Assembly: GCA_943369295.1 (NCBI GenBank)
Contig: CALRMU020000002.1
Location: 868,001 to 932,000 of the forward strand
Source of the DNA: JAKRSE01 sp943369295
GTDB lineage: Bacteria; Armatimonadota; Fimbriimonadia; Fimbriimonadales; Fimbriimonadaceae
Direction: 5' to 3'
DNA: 64,000 nucleotides
This document shows, piece by piece, positions 52,278-60,552 of this stretch; position 1 is the first letter of the stretch, and each line of letters begins with the position of its first letter. Both the position numbers and the translations under genes were made by a program. Below the pieces are notes generated by a model. The model did not search any database. It was not told where the DNA came from and saw only the letters and a program-made list of their open reading frames with translations.

Positions 52278-52323
52278 AGGAACCTACGTTTCAGTGGTGG
52301 TGATGGTTAGGGAATTGGTCATT

Positions 52324-52364
52324 CACGACCTTGCCCTCCTTCGTCGTTCAAGATCGTGGCACCC
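52324..52364 (+). repeat. CACGACC...GATCGTGGCACCC hairpin
   Basis: Same hairpin type as at 34226 and 48424, with a different loop. Confidence 0.7.
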
Positions 52365-52388
52365 AAATTCTGACTTTTTTCGACAGGT

Positions 52389-52451
52389 CGTGGCCCGGTT
52401 GTGGCAAAGCCTCAGCCGGGTCGCCGAAGGCGACAGGGAAGGAGTAAGTGA
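52389..52451 (+). repeat. Direct repeat copy 2 (CGTGGCCCGGTTGTGG unit)
   Basis: Second copy of the 52191 unit, about 198 bp further on. The remaining sequence to 52757 contains two diverged copies of a 'cc(g/t)gatcagc(t/c)tgctgtc' element (about 52491 and 52580) and a hairpin CCCTGCCC/GGGCAGGG at 52689-52716, but no gene. Confidence 0.8.
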
Positions 52452-52744
52452 CCTCACAAGAACCTAACTTTGAGTGGCGGGGTGCCCCGTCCCGATCAGC
52501 TTGCTGTCGGGCGGGAATCTCTTGTCAACAGATCACTTTTCCCGTGGTCGATCTCGTCTGGACAGAATGGGTACCCCTTCCTGATCAGCCTGCTGTCAAG
52601 CAGGAAACTTGAATCTTTGACTGCCTGTCAATTGGCTTTGCTTGCCTTCTCGCAAACTCACTTCGACGGAGCCCAAAGGGCCACTCGGCCCTGCCCGATT
52701 AGGACGCAGGGCAGGGCTCGAAACAGATTCGCAGAAAATACGTC

Positions 52745-52750
52745 TATAAT
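52745..52750 (+). promoter_or_regulatory. -10 box for the tRNA gene
   Basis: A perfect TATAAT lies 9 bp before the tRNA 5' end. No good -35 is seen 16-18 bp upstream. Confidence 0.5.
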
Positions 52751-52759
52751 TTTAGGTGT

Positions 52760-52836
52760 GGCGAAGTAGCTCAGTTGGTTAGAGCAAACGGTTCATACCC
52801 GTTAGGTCGACAGTTCGAGTCTGTCTTTCGCCACCA
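52760..52836 (+). tRNA. tRNA with CAT anticodon (elongator Met, or Ile2)
   Basis: A complete cloverleaf is seen: acceptor GGCGAAG paired with the 3' TTTCGCC (one G-T), D-arm AGCTCAGTTGGTTAGAGC, anticodon arm AACGG-TTCATAC-CCGTT, T-arm GACAG-TTCGAGT-CTGTC, then discriminator A and an encoded CCA. The first base pair is G-C and the anticodon stem lacks three consecutive G-C pairs, so this is not the initiator tRNA. A CAT anticodon with a lysidine at C34 would read Ile (ATA) instead; sequence alone does not decide. Confidence 0.95.
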
Positions 52837-52878
52837 AATAACAACAGCATCATACGCAACACACCCATTGCACTTATT

Positions 52879-52909
52879 CCCCGTCGATAGATTTCGGCGG
52901 GGTTTTTTT
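52879..52909 (+). terminator. Intrinsic terminator after tRNA
   Basis: Stem CCCCGTCGA / TTCGGCGGGG is followed by seven T residues, 43 bp past the tRNA. Confidence 0.85.
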
Positions 52910-52935
52910 CGTTTGGGAGAAGGGGAGAATGAAGA

Positions 52936-53094
52936 ATGAAGTCCGACTCCTCACTCGTTCTTCTGCTAATCCTGGCAACCGTTCCGCCACTCCAGGCCCG
53001 AGGATTAGTTGAACACGACTCACGGAGTCGTGGCACCCGACTTAGAAGAGAGCTTCCGGGTGCCACTGGACTTTGTCCAGTGCTAGCGAGCTAA
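52936..53094 (+). CDS. Possible small open frame with signal-like N terminus
   Basis: A 52-codon frame starts ATG with MKSDSSLVLLLILATVPPLQA, which looks like a signal peptide. The rest runs through two repeat hairpins (53014-53038 and 53058-53082), so it is probably the broken 5' end of a former exported-protein gene rather than a working one. Confidence 0.25.
   Translation: MKSDSSLVLLLILATVPPLQARGLVEHDSRSRGTRLRRELPGATGLCPVLAS
53014..53082 (+). repeat. Paired hairpins GTGGCACCCG ... CGGGTGCCAC
   Basis: Two adjacent hairpins, CACGACTC-ACG-GAGTCGTG (53014-53032) and CACTGGAC-TTT-GTCCAGTG (53064-53082), are joined by an outer inverted repeat GTGGCACCCG / CGGGTGCCAC. They are variants of the two hairpins of the composite repeat family. 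The remaining bases to 53173 show nothing else. Confidence 0.7.
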
Positions 53095-53173
53095 GCTTCT
53101 GACGAGAACAAGAAAGTTGGAGGAAGAAGCCTCCTTCCTCCTCCATCATTCATCCTCCTTTCCCTCGATCCTC

Positions 53174-54178
53174 CTAAGCATAGGGGCGAGCGTTAGGGCC
53201 GAAGTTGGCGTTGTAGTACTCCACGACATGAGTCCCCGGAGCCACCACCGCATCAATCTTCGCCGAAACCTCAGCCGAGATCACTGTCTGGCAGGCCGAA
53301 ACCGTGCTGCGAAGCTGATCGGCAGATTTGGCCCCGATGATCGGAGCCGTAACTCCAGGCTGGCAGGCCACCCAGCCGAGACTCAGTTCAAGAAGTGAAA
53401 GACCGGCTTCATCGGCAATAGCCTTTAGCTGTCCCACGACTTCAGAAGACTTTTCGTTGACCCTCTTCATGGGGTCGCTGGCAGAATATCTGGCACCAGA
53501 AGTGCCCGGGTCAAGGTATTTGCCTGTCAGCTGTCCTCCCGCCAAAGGAGACCAGGGAATCACCGCCCAATCGTAGGTGCGGCAGAAGGGAAGGAGGTCT
53601 CTTTCGATGCGGCGGTCGAGCAGGTTGTAGGGGGGCTGCTCGGAAACGAATCCGCTGATCCCCAGAATCCTGGCGACATAGTGGGCTTCAGCCGCCTGCC
53701 ACCCGGCAAAGGTAGAACAGCCGGCGGCCCTAATCTTCCCCTGCCTCACCAGGTCGTCCAAAGCCCTTAAGGTCTCGTCGATCGGGATCTGGGGCTGAGG
53801 GCGGTGGATTTGGTAGAGATCGATGTAATCCACCTGCAGCCTCCGCAGAGAGGCATCGCAGGCTTCGATAACGTGCCGCCGCGAATTCCCCCAGGCGTTG
53901 GGGTCAGTGTCAGACATCTTTCCGTGGCACTTAGTGGCAATCACCAGCTCGTGCCTGCGCCCCTTAATCAGGCGGCCCAAAATCTCTTCGCTGATTCCTC
54001 TGGCGTAAACATCGGCTGTGTCAAAAAAGTTGAGGCCGAGTTCAAAGGCGGCATCCATTACTTCCTTGGCCTGCTCTTCGGTGGACCCCCAATCGTCTGG
54101 CGCCCAGCCGAATGTCATGGTTCCCAGGCAGGGGCTGCTCACCTGGATTCCGGTTCGTCCCAAGGACTTGTATTCCAT
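53174..54178 (-). CDS. Aldo/keto reductase
   Basis: The protein has 334 residues. Motifs follow the family order: GTMTFGW, FFDTADVY (catalytic Asp and Tyr), VIATKCHGKM (catalytic Lys), IDLYQIHRPQPQIPI (catalytic His), and the NADPH-binding PIIGAKSADQL near the C terminus. It reduces aldehydes or ketones with NADPH; the substrate is unknown. The closest subtype is the YghZ/perakine-reductase-like group. Confidence 0.92.
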   Translation of the reverse strand: MEYKSLGRTGIQVSSPCLGTMTFGWAPDDWGSTEEQAKEVMDAAFELGLNFFDTADVYARGISEEILGRLIKGRRHELVIATKCHGKMSDTDPNAWGNSRRHVIEACDASLRRLQVDYIDLYQIHRPQPQIPIDETLRALDDLVRQGKIRAAGCSTFAGWQAAEAHYVARILGISGFVSEQPPYNLLDRRIERDLLPFCRTYDWAVIPWSPLAGGQLTGKYLDPGTSGARYSASDPMKRVNEKSSEVVGQLKAIADEAGLSLLELSLGWVACQPGVTAPIIGAKSADQLRSTVSACQTVISAEVSAKIDAVVAPGTHVVEYYNANFGPNARPYA

Positions 54179-54237
54179 GGGGAGTGTTTACCTTGTTTGG
54201 CCCTGCTGCGACGGCAGCAAGATTCTGTTGTTTCTTT

Positions 54238-54819
54238 TCAGTCTGGTTCAAGCTGCCCCATATATGGGCGACGGATAACAGTCACGGACCCAGAAAGAGA
54301 CAGTGAGATCGCAGGAATTGTCACGTTCCTAAGATCAGGAGCTGGAGTGTTTGTCCATCTGCGCCACTCAATAGCTTTGTCTTGAATCACTGAATAGGCT
54401 TGCTGTTCTTTCTGGAGCTTTTCGTACAATCCATACAAGCCTGGTCCGTAAAGTGGGTGCGTTCTTGGAACTGGAGGAAGTCGGGTATATGTTGTTAACC
54501 ATTCCCAAGAAGGTGATCCTGCTGCCAAGGGGCTCCGTAGAACATCTGCTGTCGCACCATAAGGAATTAGAATCCTGACGTCGTCAATCAATGGCATTAA
54601 AGGGAAGCCACCCAATCCTGGAACATCATCGAAACAATCGTAATCTTGACCATAGAGAATTGCAGCCGTGTGGATTTGCTTTAGATTGCTCTTTGAGACT
54701 GTCTTCATTGCCTCCACCTTAGACCTTGCGAAGACCGGCAAAATCAGGGCGGCCAGAATCGCAATGATAACGATGACTATCAGGACTTCGATGAGGGTAA
54801 AGGCGCGGTGATGGTGCAT
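54238..54819 (-). CDS. Pseudopilin
   Basis: The protein has 193 residues. Prepilin processing site HHHRAFTLIE is followed by the hydrophobic helix and FARSKVEAMKTVSKSNLKQIHTAAILYGQDYD, the usual Armatimonadota pilin pattern. The preceding AAGAAGG 7 nt before the ATG is one of the better Shine-Dalgarno sequences in the window. The gene has its own consensus promoter and a 145-nt leader, and is convergent with nothing; a terminator was not found. Confidence 0.85.
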   Translation of the reverse strand: MHHHRAFTLIEVLIVIVIIAILAALILPVFARSKVEAMKTVSKSNLKQIHTAAILYGQDYDCFDDVPGLGGFPLMPLIDDVRILIPYGATADVLRSPLAAGSPSWEWLTTYTRLPPVPRTHPLYGPGLYGLYEKLQKEQQAYSVIQDKAIEWRRWTNTPAPDLRNVTIPAISLSLSGSVTVIRRPYMGQLEPD

Positions 54820-54970
54820 TGCTGACCTTCTTTAGCTGCGGATGGTTGATAGGGAAAGAGACTGTCGAGGTAGGTTTTTAAGGCAGGATCGACCTGAGTG
54901 ACGACCAATCCGTCATGTCTGATACCCTGCAGACCGAATGTAGCGTATGCAGATTCGCCTGCATGTCATA

Positions 54971-54999
54971 AGTATAGGCATACCTGCCTCGCAAGTCAA
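54971..54999 (-). promoter_or_regulatory. Sigma-70-like promoter of the pseudopilin
   Basis: On the minus strand TTGACT (54994-54999) and TATACT (54971-54976) are 17 bp apart. The expected start point is at about 54964, giving a leader of roughly 145 nt, in contrast to the leaderless genes elsewhere. Confidence 0.7.
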
Positions 55000-55015
55000 G
55001 ATGTAAAGAAAATTT

Positions 55016-55381
55016 TTACGCTTCTCTTTCGCCCTTCTTATCAATCCACCCAGCCCGAAGGTGGTGAGTGACCCAGCCACCGAAGGCAGCGCAGACAGCC
55101 GCGATGATAAGGATGCGGAAGGGTTGGATGCCCCGTACGACGAGCCCAGCAGAAAAAGCGCCGACTATTCCGGCCAAAACAGCCCACCAAAGAACAAGAA
55201 GATGAGTGACCTGATTTTCTGTGACAGGGCCTGGTTCTGGCCGCTTTAACCATTTGGCGAATTTGGCTTTAACCTTTCGGTTGCTTTCAAGCTGCTTTCT
55301 TGCCCAATAGGAATTAAAGAAAGCGAAGCCAAAAATCAGTCCTCCAACAACGATCACCAAGACGATGAGAATGCGGGCCAT
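55016..55381 (-). CDS. Small three-helix membrane protein
   Basis: The protein has 121 residues with hydrophobic segments at about 4-23, 62-82 and 88-105 and a basic cytoplasmic loop between the first and second. No family recognised. It lies upstream of the pseudopilin on the same strand, its stop 17 bp before that gene's promoter. Confidence 0.6.
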   Translation of the reverse strand: MARILIVLVIVVGGLIFGFAFFNSYWARKQLESNRKVKAKFAKWLKRPEPGPVTENQVTHLLVLWWAVLAGIVGAFSAGLVVRGIQPFRILIIAAVCAAFGGWVTHHLRAGWIDKKGEREA

Positions 55382-55471
55382 TACTTTTGAATAATCAGGC
55401 CTTCAGCCCTGAGAAGCGTCCTCCTCACTCTGTCTCTTATAGTTATCACAGCACTAACCTTTTGGTTGAGG

Positions 55472-55501
55472 GGGGTGAGGATCAGCATGATCGCTCACCC
55501 C
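55472..55501 (-). terminator. Hairpin after hisD
   Basis: GGGGTGAG / CTCACCCC arms (55472-55479, 55494-55501) enclose a second inner stem GATCA-GCA-TGATC, about 100 bp past the hisD stop on the minus strand. No U-tract; could be a repeat. Confidence 0.4.
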
Positions 55502-55602
55502 TGCTTTGCGCTGATTCGCAAGTCGATTTGGCATTAGCAGAGTGGGGAAGTGAAGACAGCTTTAATTGGCTGACTTCACCGCACGACATATGAATGGCGA
55601 TG

Positions 55603-57015
55603 TTAGACACGGGGTACTAACCTAACGGTGGAAGCCTGGCCATGAGCAGGGAAGCCTTCCATTTCTGCAAACCCCTGAATGATCGGGTTCAGCACTCTCA
55701 AGTCAATCAATTCAAGGGCGCTCATGTTCTGGAACTTAAGAAAGTCTTGAACATTAAGCGGAGAACCGAATCTTGCCGCTCCGCTGGTTGGCAGAGTGTG
55801 GCTGGGGCCAGAGGCAAAATCGCCTGCGCTTTGGGGAGTGTAGGCGCCCATGGCAATGCAGCCAGCGTTGCGAATGAGGGGCATGATCTCAGAAGGGTCG
55901 TCACCCACCAGGGCCAAGTGTTCCGGAGCGTAGCGGTTGATGATCTCGGCCGCCTCTTGGACACTGCTTACAACCACGGCGGCGCTTTCTTTGGCAAGAG
56001 CCTCTTTTAGAATCGCCCCTCGATGAGCGACCCCAACCATGATCGCGGCTGCATCCAAAATCTCCTTCAACTGCTTGTCACTAAAGGCAATCAGCAGTCC
56101 GGAGTTGTCATCGCTGTGCTCCAGCTGAGCCAGCAAGTCCGAAGCAGCGGCCAGAGGGTCAGAATCTGGCAGAGCGCATACACAGACCTCGCTGGGGCCA
56201 GCATAGGCGGTCAAACCGACTCTCCCCCAAAGCTGTCTCTTGGCTTCAGTCACCCAGCGGCTGCCGGGTCCAACCAAAAGGTCAACTGGTTCTCGGTCGG
56301 AAACTCCGATGGCCAAGGCTGCGACGGCGGCAGCTCCTCCTGCCTTCATGATCTGAGTGATTCCCAGCTCACGGCAAGCGACCAAAACAGCAGCAGGGAC
56401 CTTGCCGTTTTCGTCAGGAGGGGTGGCAAGGATGATTTCTTCAACTCCTGCCACCTGGGCAGGAATCACATTCATCACCACGCTTGAAGGGTAGCTGGCC
56501 TTTCCGCCCGGGACATAGACCCCAACTCTTTGAATGGGCAGCAGTCTTTGTCCCAGCATTCCGCTGCCGACCGGACCGGTTTCAACCATCTGGTCAGGCA
56601 TTGGAATTTTGAAGGGACCAAGCTCCATTGTGTTGGGAGTTGTTGGCTCTGGTTCGTGTTCAACAGCGGTCGTGCGCCATCCCCAGCCGAGTTCCAATGC
56701 CTCCCAGCCTTCTGTGATAACAGAAAGCTGAGTCTCGTGGAATTCCTGGACTCGGTCAATGGCCTGCAGCAGAGCATCGTAGTGCTCTTCCGAAATCGTC
56801 GCCTCTTCAAGCTCCTTTTCGGTCACCCAAAGTTCGGTGAGGTTGGGGGCATCGTAAGTACGCACAACACCCAGCACAGCTGCCTCGCCATGCTCTTCTA
56901 CCTGCTGAATGATTTGTGCCACGAGTGCTGAAGCTTCGGCATCGTAATGAGGACGACGCTTTAGAAACGAGTTCAGCTTGGGATCGCCGACTGTGTAGAT
57001 GGGCAGAAGGCTCAC
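55603..57015 (-). CDS. hisD: Histidinol dehydrogenase
   Basis: The start is the GTG at 57015 (VSLLPIYTVGD), overlapping the gltX stop codon by 4 bp (GTGA), giving 470 residues. It performs the last two oxidations of histidine synthesis, histidinol to histidine. VYVPGGKASYPSSVVMNVIPAQVAGV, LVGPGSRWVTEAKRQLWGRVGLTAYAGPSEV and EHLALV.DDP are characteristic, as is a C-terminal SAGDFASGPSHTLPTSGAARF, where the two Zn-ligand regions lie. A longer N terminus than usual (about 430 residues) carries LRVSLLPI. Cotranscribed with gltX; hisG is 41 kb away. Confidence 0.95.
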   Translation of the reverse strand: MSLLPIYTVGDPKLNSFLKRRPHYDAEASALVAQIIQQVEEHGEAAVLGVVRTYDAPNLTELWVTEKELEEATISEEHYDALLQAIDRVQEFHETQLSVITEGWEALELGWGWRTTAVEHEPEPTTPNTMELGPFKIPMPDQMVETGPVGSGMLGQRLLPIQRVGVYVPGGKASYPSSVVMNVIPAQVAGVEEIILATPPDENGKVPAAVLVACRELGITQIMKAGGAAAVAALAIGVSDREPVDLLVGPGSRWVTEAKRQLWGRVGLTAYAGPSEVCVCALPDSDPLAAASDLLAQLEHSDDNSGLLIAFSDKQLKEILDAAAIMVGVAHRGAILKEALAKESAAVVVSSVQEAAEIINRYAPEHLALVGDDPSEIMPLIRNAGCIAMGAYTPQSAGDFASGPSHTLPTSGAARFGSPLNVQDFLKFQNMSALELIDLRVLNPIIQGFAEMEGFPAHGQASTVRLVPRV

Positions 57016-58553
57016 GCGAAGTTGCCTCCGTTTGCGGCCAATCGCTTCAGCATTCTTTCTTTGCCCAATACAGCCATCAGCTCCCACAGACCGGGGCCGA
57101 CTGTCTGCCCGGTCAAAGCTAGCCGCAAAGGATGCACCACCGGACCGAGTTTATCCATGCCAAGTTTTTCAGCTTGTTCGCGAACCAAAGCTTCGCACCA
57201 TGTTTCTGTTACTGAATCTGCATCAGCAGCAGACAGGGATTCAACCACATGGTTAAAGAGGTCTGGAATATGCGCCTGACCCTTCCATTTAGCCAAGGCT
57301 TTTTGGTCAAGTTCGGGGACATCCACCAAGAAGAAGGCTGATTTCGGGCCGAAGTCTGCGAGAGAACTGACTCTCTCTTGTTCCAAAGCCATCACCTTGA
57401 CAGCGTAGTCAGGATCTTCATCCTGAACCTTCGACAGCATCTGCACCTGGGGCCAGGGGCTGACAAATTCCGGCTCGGCTTCAGCTTTCGTCTGCCAGTA
57501 GGCAGAAGTCTCTTCACGAGCGGTGTACTCGTTGAAGCGGCGAGCGATTTCTTCCACGCTCAAGGCGCGGAGCCTGGTGCCGTTCATCCAGTTCAGCTTA
57601 TCCAAGTCAAAAATGCCGCTGGATGGCTGAATGCCCTTGAGGCTGAAGGCGGCGATCATGTCTTCTTCACTCATGATCTCGCGGTCGTCTCCAGGAGCCC
57701 AGCCGATAAGAGCGATGAAGTTGGCCAGGGCATCGCCAAGGTAGCCAGACTTTCTAAAGTCCAGACAGGCGGTGTCTCCGTGTCTCTTGCTCAGCTTGCT
57801 GCCATCCTTGCCTTTAATGACAGGCAGGTGCACCAGAACCGGAGGAGTCACACCCAAAGCCCGCCAGAGAACCACGTGCTTCGGCGCGCTGGAAATCCAC
57901 TCCTCACCTCTGAAGATGTGGGTGATGTCCATCAAGTGGTCATCCACCATGGCGGCAAAGTGGTAGGTCGGCATTCCATCGGCCTTGATCAGCACCAGGT
58001 CATCCAAGGTGTTCGAGTCGAACTCCAGGCGGCCTCGGATCGCATCTTCCAGAACGATCCTCTCATTCTTGGGGATGCGCAGCCTGATGACTCCTTTGCG
58101 TCCTTCGGCCAAGGCTTCGGCGACCTTAGCTTCGCTGGCATCGCGCCAGCTTCCGCCAAAGTATCCGGTGGGCTGCTTGTTAACCTGCTGGAACAAGCGC
58201 ATTTCGTCCAGCTCTTCGGTGGTATCAAACGCCCAGTAGGCGGCGCCGCTTTCCAGCAGCTTGTCAATAAAGGGCTGGTAGAGGCCTTGTTCTTTGCGCT
58301 CGCTCTGCTTGTAGGGTCCGCAGGGCCCGCCGATTCCGACTCCTTCGTCAATCTGGACTCCCACAAACTTCAGGCTTTCCAGCTGTTCTTCTTCGCTGCC
58401 TGGCTTAAAGCGGGTGCGGTCTGTATCTTCGAGCCTAAAAACGAAAGTGCCCTTGTGGTGTCGGGCAAAAAGGTGGTCGTACAGGGCCGTCCGAATGTTG
58501 CCCACGTGGGGGCTGCCGGTGGGGCTGGGGGCATAGCGAACGCGAACACTCAT
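57012..58553 (-). CDS. gltX: Glutamyl-tRNA synthetase
   Basis: The start is the ATG at 58553 (MSVRVRYAPSPTGSPHVGNIR), giving 513 residues; upstream in-frame residues are not family-like. HVGN is the class I HIGH motif and KLSKRHG the KMSKS equivalent. It charges tRNA-Glu (perhaps also tRNA-Gln in a transamidation pathway; gatCAB not in window). It overlaps hisD by 4 bp, so the two are translationally coupled. Confidence 0.96.
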   Translation of the reverse strand: MSVRVRYAPSPTGSPHVGNIRTALYDHLFARHHKGTFVFRLEDTDRTRFKPGSEEEQLESLKFVGVQIDEGVGIGGPCGPYKQSERKEQGLYQPFIDKLLESGAAYWAFDTTEELDEMRLFQQVNKQPTGYFGGSWRDASEAKVAEALAEGRKGVIRLRIPKNERIVLEDAIRGRLEFDSNTLDDLVLIKADGMPTYHFAAMVDDHLMDITHIFRGEEWISSAPKHVVLWRALGVTPPVLVHLPVIKGKDGSKLSKRHGDTACLDFRKSGYLGDALANFIALIGWAPGDDREIMSEEDMIAAFSLKGIQPSSGIFDLDKLNWMNGTRLRALSVEEIARRFNEYTAREETSAYWQTKAEAEPEFVSPWPQVQMLSKVQDEDPDYAVKVMALEQERVSSLADFGPKSAFFLVDVPELDQKALAKWKGQAHIPDLFNHVVESLSAADADSVTETWCEALVREQAEKLGMDKLGPVVHPLRLALTGQTVGPGLWELMAVLGKERMLKRLAANGGNFA

Positions 58554-58758
58554 GGGTTGGGAACCAAACTTCAAGATACCAGTCCCCCCTTTTTGCTCTC
58601 TGGGAAGGCTTCTTAACCTCCCATGTGACCCCTTGTTTGGTGTAAGGCCCAAAGATTGTCTGGGCTCGGCTAGAATTTAACGATAAGCGCAACCTACAAG
58701 GCCCTCGCCTCGTCGGCAGCTTAAGGCTGAAGTTCTTCAGCACATCCAGGTAACCCGC

Positions 58759-59403
58759 ATGAGTCTTCAGCAGGAACAGACCGAGTGGTACTACGTTGGC
58801 CAATACGGCGAACTGGGGCCCTTGAGCCTGAGTCAAATGCAGGACCTGATTCTGGACCGAGTGATTGACGCAGACACCTATGTGTGGCGTCATGGCATGA
58901 CCGATTGGCTCCAGGCGGGCAGCATCAGCGAGCTCCGCAGCCGAATCGTCTCGGAGATGCATACTCCTCCGCCACCGCCTCGGCCCAACATGCCCTCTCC
59001 TCCTCTTGCTGGGCAGCAGTCAATGCAGCCAATGCAGCCCATGGCTCCTTCGCAGCCAGTCGCTCCTCTGCAGATGGGACAGTACGGGGGCACCGCCTAC
59101 GACCAGCAGCAGCACGCTTTACGAATGCAGCAGCAGGCCATCCGGATGCAGGCTCAGGGAGTCAACTGGAGCCAGCTGGAGCAGAATCTTCCGAAGAGCG
59201 ACAAGAGCCGAATCACGGCCGGTCTGCTGAACTTGATTCCTGGAGTGGGGCGCTTCTACCTTGGCTACTCTGCCCACGGAGTCCTGCAGCTCATCACCTT
59301 CGTCTTCTGCGGGGTGGGGATCATTTGGTCTTTCTTCGATGCCATCTACATCCTGATGGGCGGAGTGAAGTACGACGGCTATGGCCGCGTTCTTCAGGAT
59401 TAA
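58759..59403 (+). CDS. GYF_2 (DUF4339) and TM2-type membrane protein
   Basis: The protein has 214 residues. Residues about 9-60 (WYYVGQYGELGPLSLSQMQDL, then TYVWRHGMTDWLQA) form the GYF_2 domain, usually a protein-protein interaction module. A Pro/Gln/Met-rich linker follows (about 70-135), then a TM2-like domain with SRITAGLLNLIPGVGRFYLGY and a second hydrophobic helix. The combination is common in uncharacterised bacterial membrane proteins. Divergent from gltX. Confidence 0.82.
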   Translation: MSLQQEQTEWYYVGQYGELGPLSLSQMQDLILDRVIDADTYVWRHGMTDWLQAGSISELRSRIVSEMHTPPPPPRPNMPSPPLAGQQSMQPMQPMAPSQPVAPLQMGQYGGTAYDQQQHALRMQQQAIRMQAQGVNWSQLEQNLPKSDKSRITAGLLNLIPGVGRFYLGYSAHGVLQLITFVFCGVGIIWSFFDAIYILMGGVKYDGYGRVLQD

Positions 59404-59519
59404 GATCGAGTTGCAGGTTTATTGCCGGTTCATTCTTCGTTGAACATTCGGCCAGCCGCGTCGTAAAAGTGATCCTGCTAAGGTTTTGGCTGAATGTTAG
59501 AAAGGTCTTGCTCAGCAGG

Positions 59520-59686
59520 CACTGGCGCTGCCAGTGGCACACACAATTGCTGATCGTTCGAGATAACTTAATGCTTTCACTGGCGCTGCCAGTGACACAC
59601 ACGATTGCTGATCGTTCGAGATCAATTCCTGCTTTCACTGGCGCTGCCAGTGGCACACACAATTGCTGATCGTTCGAATCAACTGC
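59520..59686 (+). repeat. Three tandem 58-bp repeats with core palindrome
   Basis: Copies begin at 59520, 59578 and 59636 (period 58 bp). Each starts with CACTGGC-GCT-GCCAGTG, then G(G/A)CACACAC(A/G)ATTGCTGATCGTTCGA and a short variable tail. Copies are adjacent and differ at few places, as expected from recent tandem duplication. The only gap to the next feature contains an inverted core copy at 59737-59757. Confidence 0.88.
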
Positions 59687-59736
59687 TTACTTCCTCTGGC
59701 CTTTTTCTTCAGCTTCATGGCCACGGGGCAGAACCA

Positions 59737-59757
59737 GTGCCACTGGCAGCGCCAGTG
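59737..59757 (-). repeat. Inverted copy of the core palindrome
   Basis: GTGCCACTGGCAGCGCCAGTG is the exact reverse complement of the core found at 52257-52277 and at the head of the tandem array. It is 37 bp from the stop codon of the DUF1080 gene. Confidence 0.8.
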
Positions 59758-59793
59758 CTCCGGCAAGAAGGCTGCGAGCGGAGAAGGCAAAAT

Positions 59794-60456
59794 TTAGAGC
59801 CTGACCAAGCCAACTCGTCGAAACTCCACTTCAGAACCCTCAGCCTGCAGAGCAATCTGCCCTTTTGATGCCGTGCACTTGGTGCCGTGATTCACCAGAT
59901 CGCCATTGACCCAAACGGCGACAGAGCTGCCCCTGCATTCGACGACCATCTTGTTCCATTGACCCAAGGGCTTCTCACTGCCGTCGGTGAGGTTGGCGAT
60001 GCGGCGATTGAGGTCGCCATCGACTCCCCATTGATCTTTGGGGCCGCGGCGCGCGACCATGTTCGGAACCGTGATGTCTTCGCCGATGCACCAAAAGTCG
60101 CCCGCGTCACCGTGCTGCATCTGCACTTCCAATGACTGAGGGAACATATCGTAGAGGCGGCGCTTTTTTGAGGCGTGGACCAAAACTCCGCAGTTGCCCG
60201 GCTGGCCAGTAAAGCGGTACTCGATGACAAGGCGGTAGTTGCTGTAAACCTTGTTGGTGATAAGGTGTCCACCCGGAGTCCCCAAGCTAACAAGGTTTCC
60301 GCGCCTCACCACAAAGGGAATTCGAGCTTTGGGGCTGCTGTCTCTTTCCGGCACGTCCGTGTGCCACCCCGTCAGGTCTCTGCCGTTGAAGAGAGACACT
60401 TCTTTGGCGGGGGCCTGCACCAAGAGGGAAGTGAAGAGGGCCAGGCTGATGGACAT
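59794..60456 (-). CDS. DUF1080 (3-keto-disaccharide hydrolase-like) secreted protein
   Basis: The protein has 220 residues with a signal peptide (MSISLALFTSLLVQAPA). LFNGRDLTGWH opens the DUF1080 fold, and VIEYRFTGQPGNCGVLVHAS and LEVQMQHGDAGDFW are conserved strands. The domain binds carbohydrates and includes 3-keto-glycoside hydrolases; the exact substrate is unknown. Confidence 0.88.
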   Translation of the reverse strand: MSISLALFTSLLVQAPAKEVSLFNGRDLTGWHTDVPERDSSPKARIPFVVRRGNLVSLGTPGGHLITNKVYSNYRLVIEYRFTGQPGNCGVLVHASKKRRLYDMFPQSLEVQMQHGDAGDFWCIGEDITVPNMVARRGPKDQWGVDGDLNRRIANLTDGSEKPLGQWNKMVVECRGSSVAVWVNGDLVNHGTKCTASKGQIALQAEGSEVEFRRVGLVRL

Positions 60457-60552
60457 GATTTTAGTCTAGCCACATTTGGCGCTTGGCAGCGCACTACAGC
60501 CCTTTCATTCTTCGCAGTCACCCTATGAGCAGTCGCTTGGAGCCATCCCCAA

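Noticed and set aside
52192..52467. 91-codon open frame
   Set aside because: It consists almost wholly of the direct repeats and palindromes in this gap; the peptide merely reflects the repeat.
55387..55593. 68-codon plus-strand open frame between the small membrane gene and hisD
   Set aside because: Contains the GGGGTGAG hairpin; no start signal or family match.
57378..58616. Long plus-strand open frame of 412 codons opposite gltX
   Set aside because: It lies entirely antisense to a strongly supported synthetase gene. Its protein lacks any recognisable motif, and such frames arise easily opposite GC-rich genes.
58554..58652. Upstream extension of gltX
   Set aside because: Homologues begin with VRVRYAPSPTGS; the extension contains no recognisable sequence.
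59321..59662. 113-codon minus-strand open frame
   Set aside because: Covers the end of the GYF-TM2 gene and the tandem repeats, giving a repetitive peptide (VCHWQRQC type).
59520..59686. CRISPR array
   Set aside because: The three repeats are contiguous with no unique spacers, and no cas genes are nearby.
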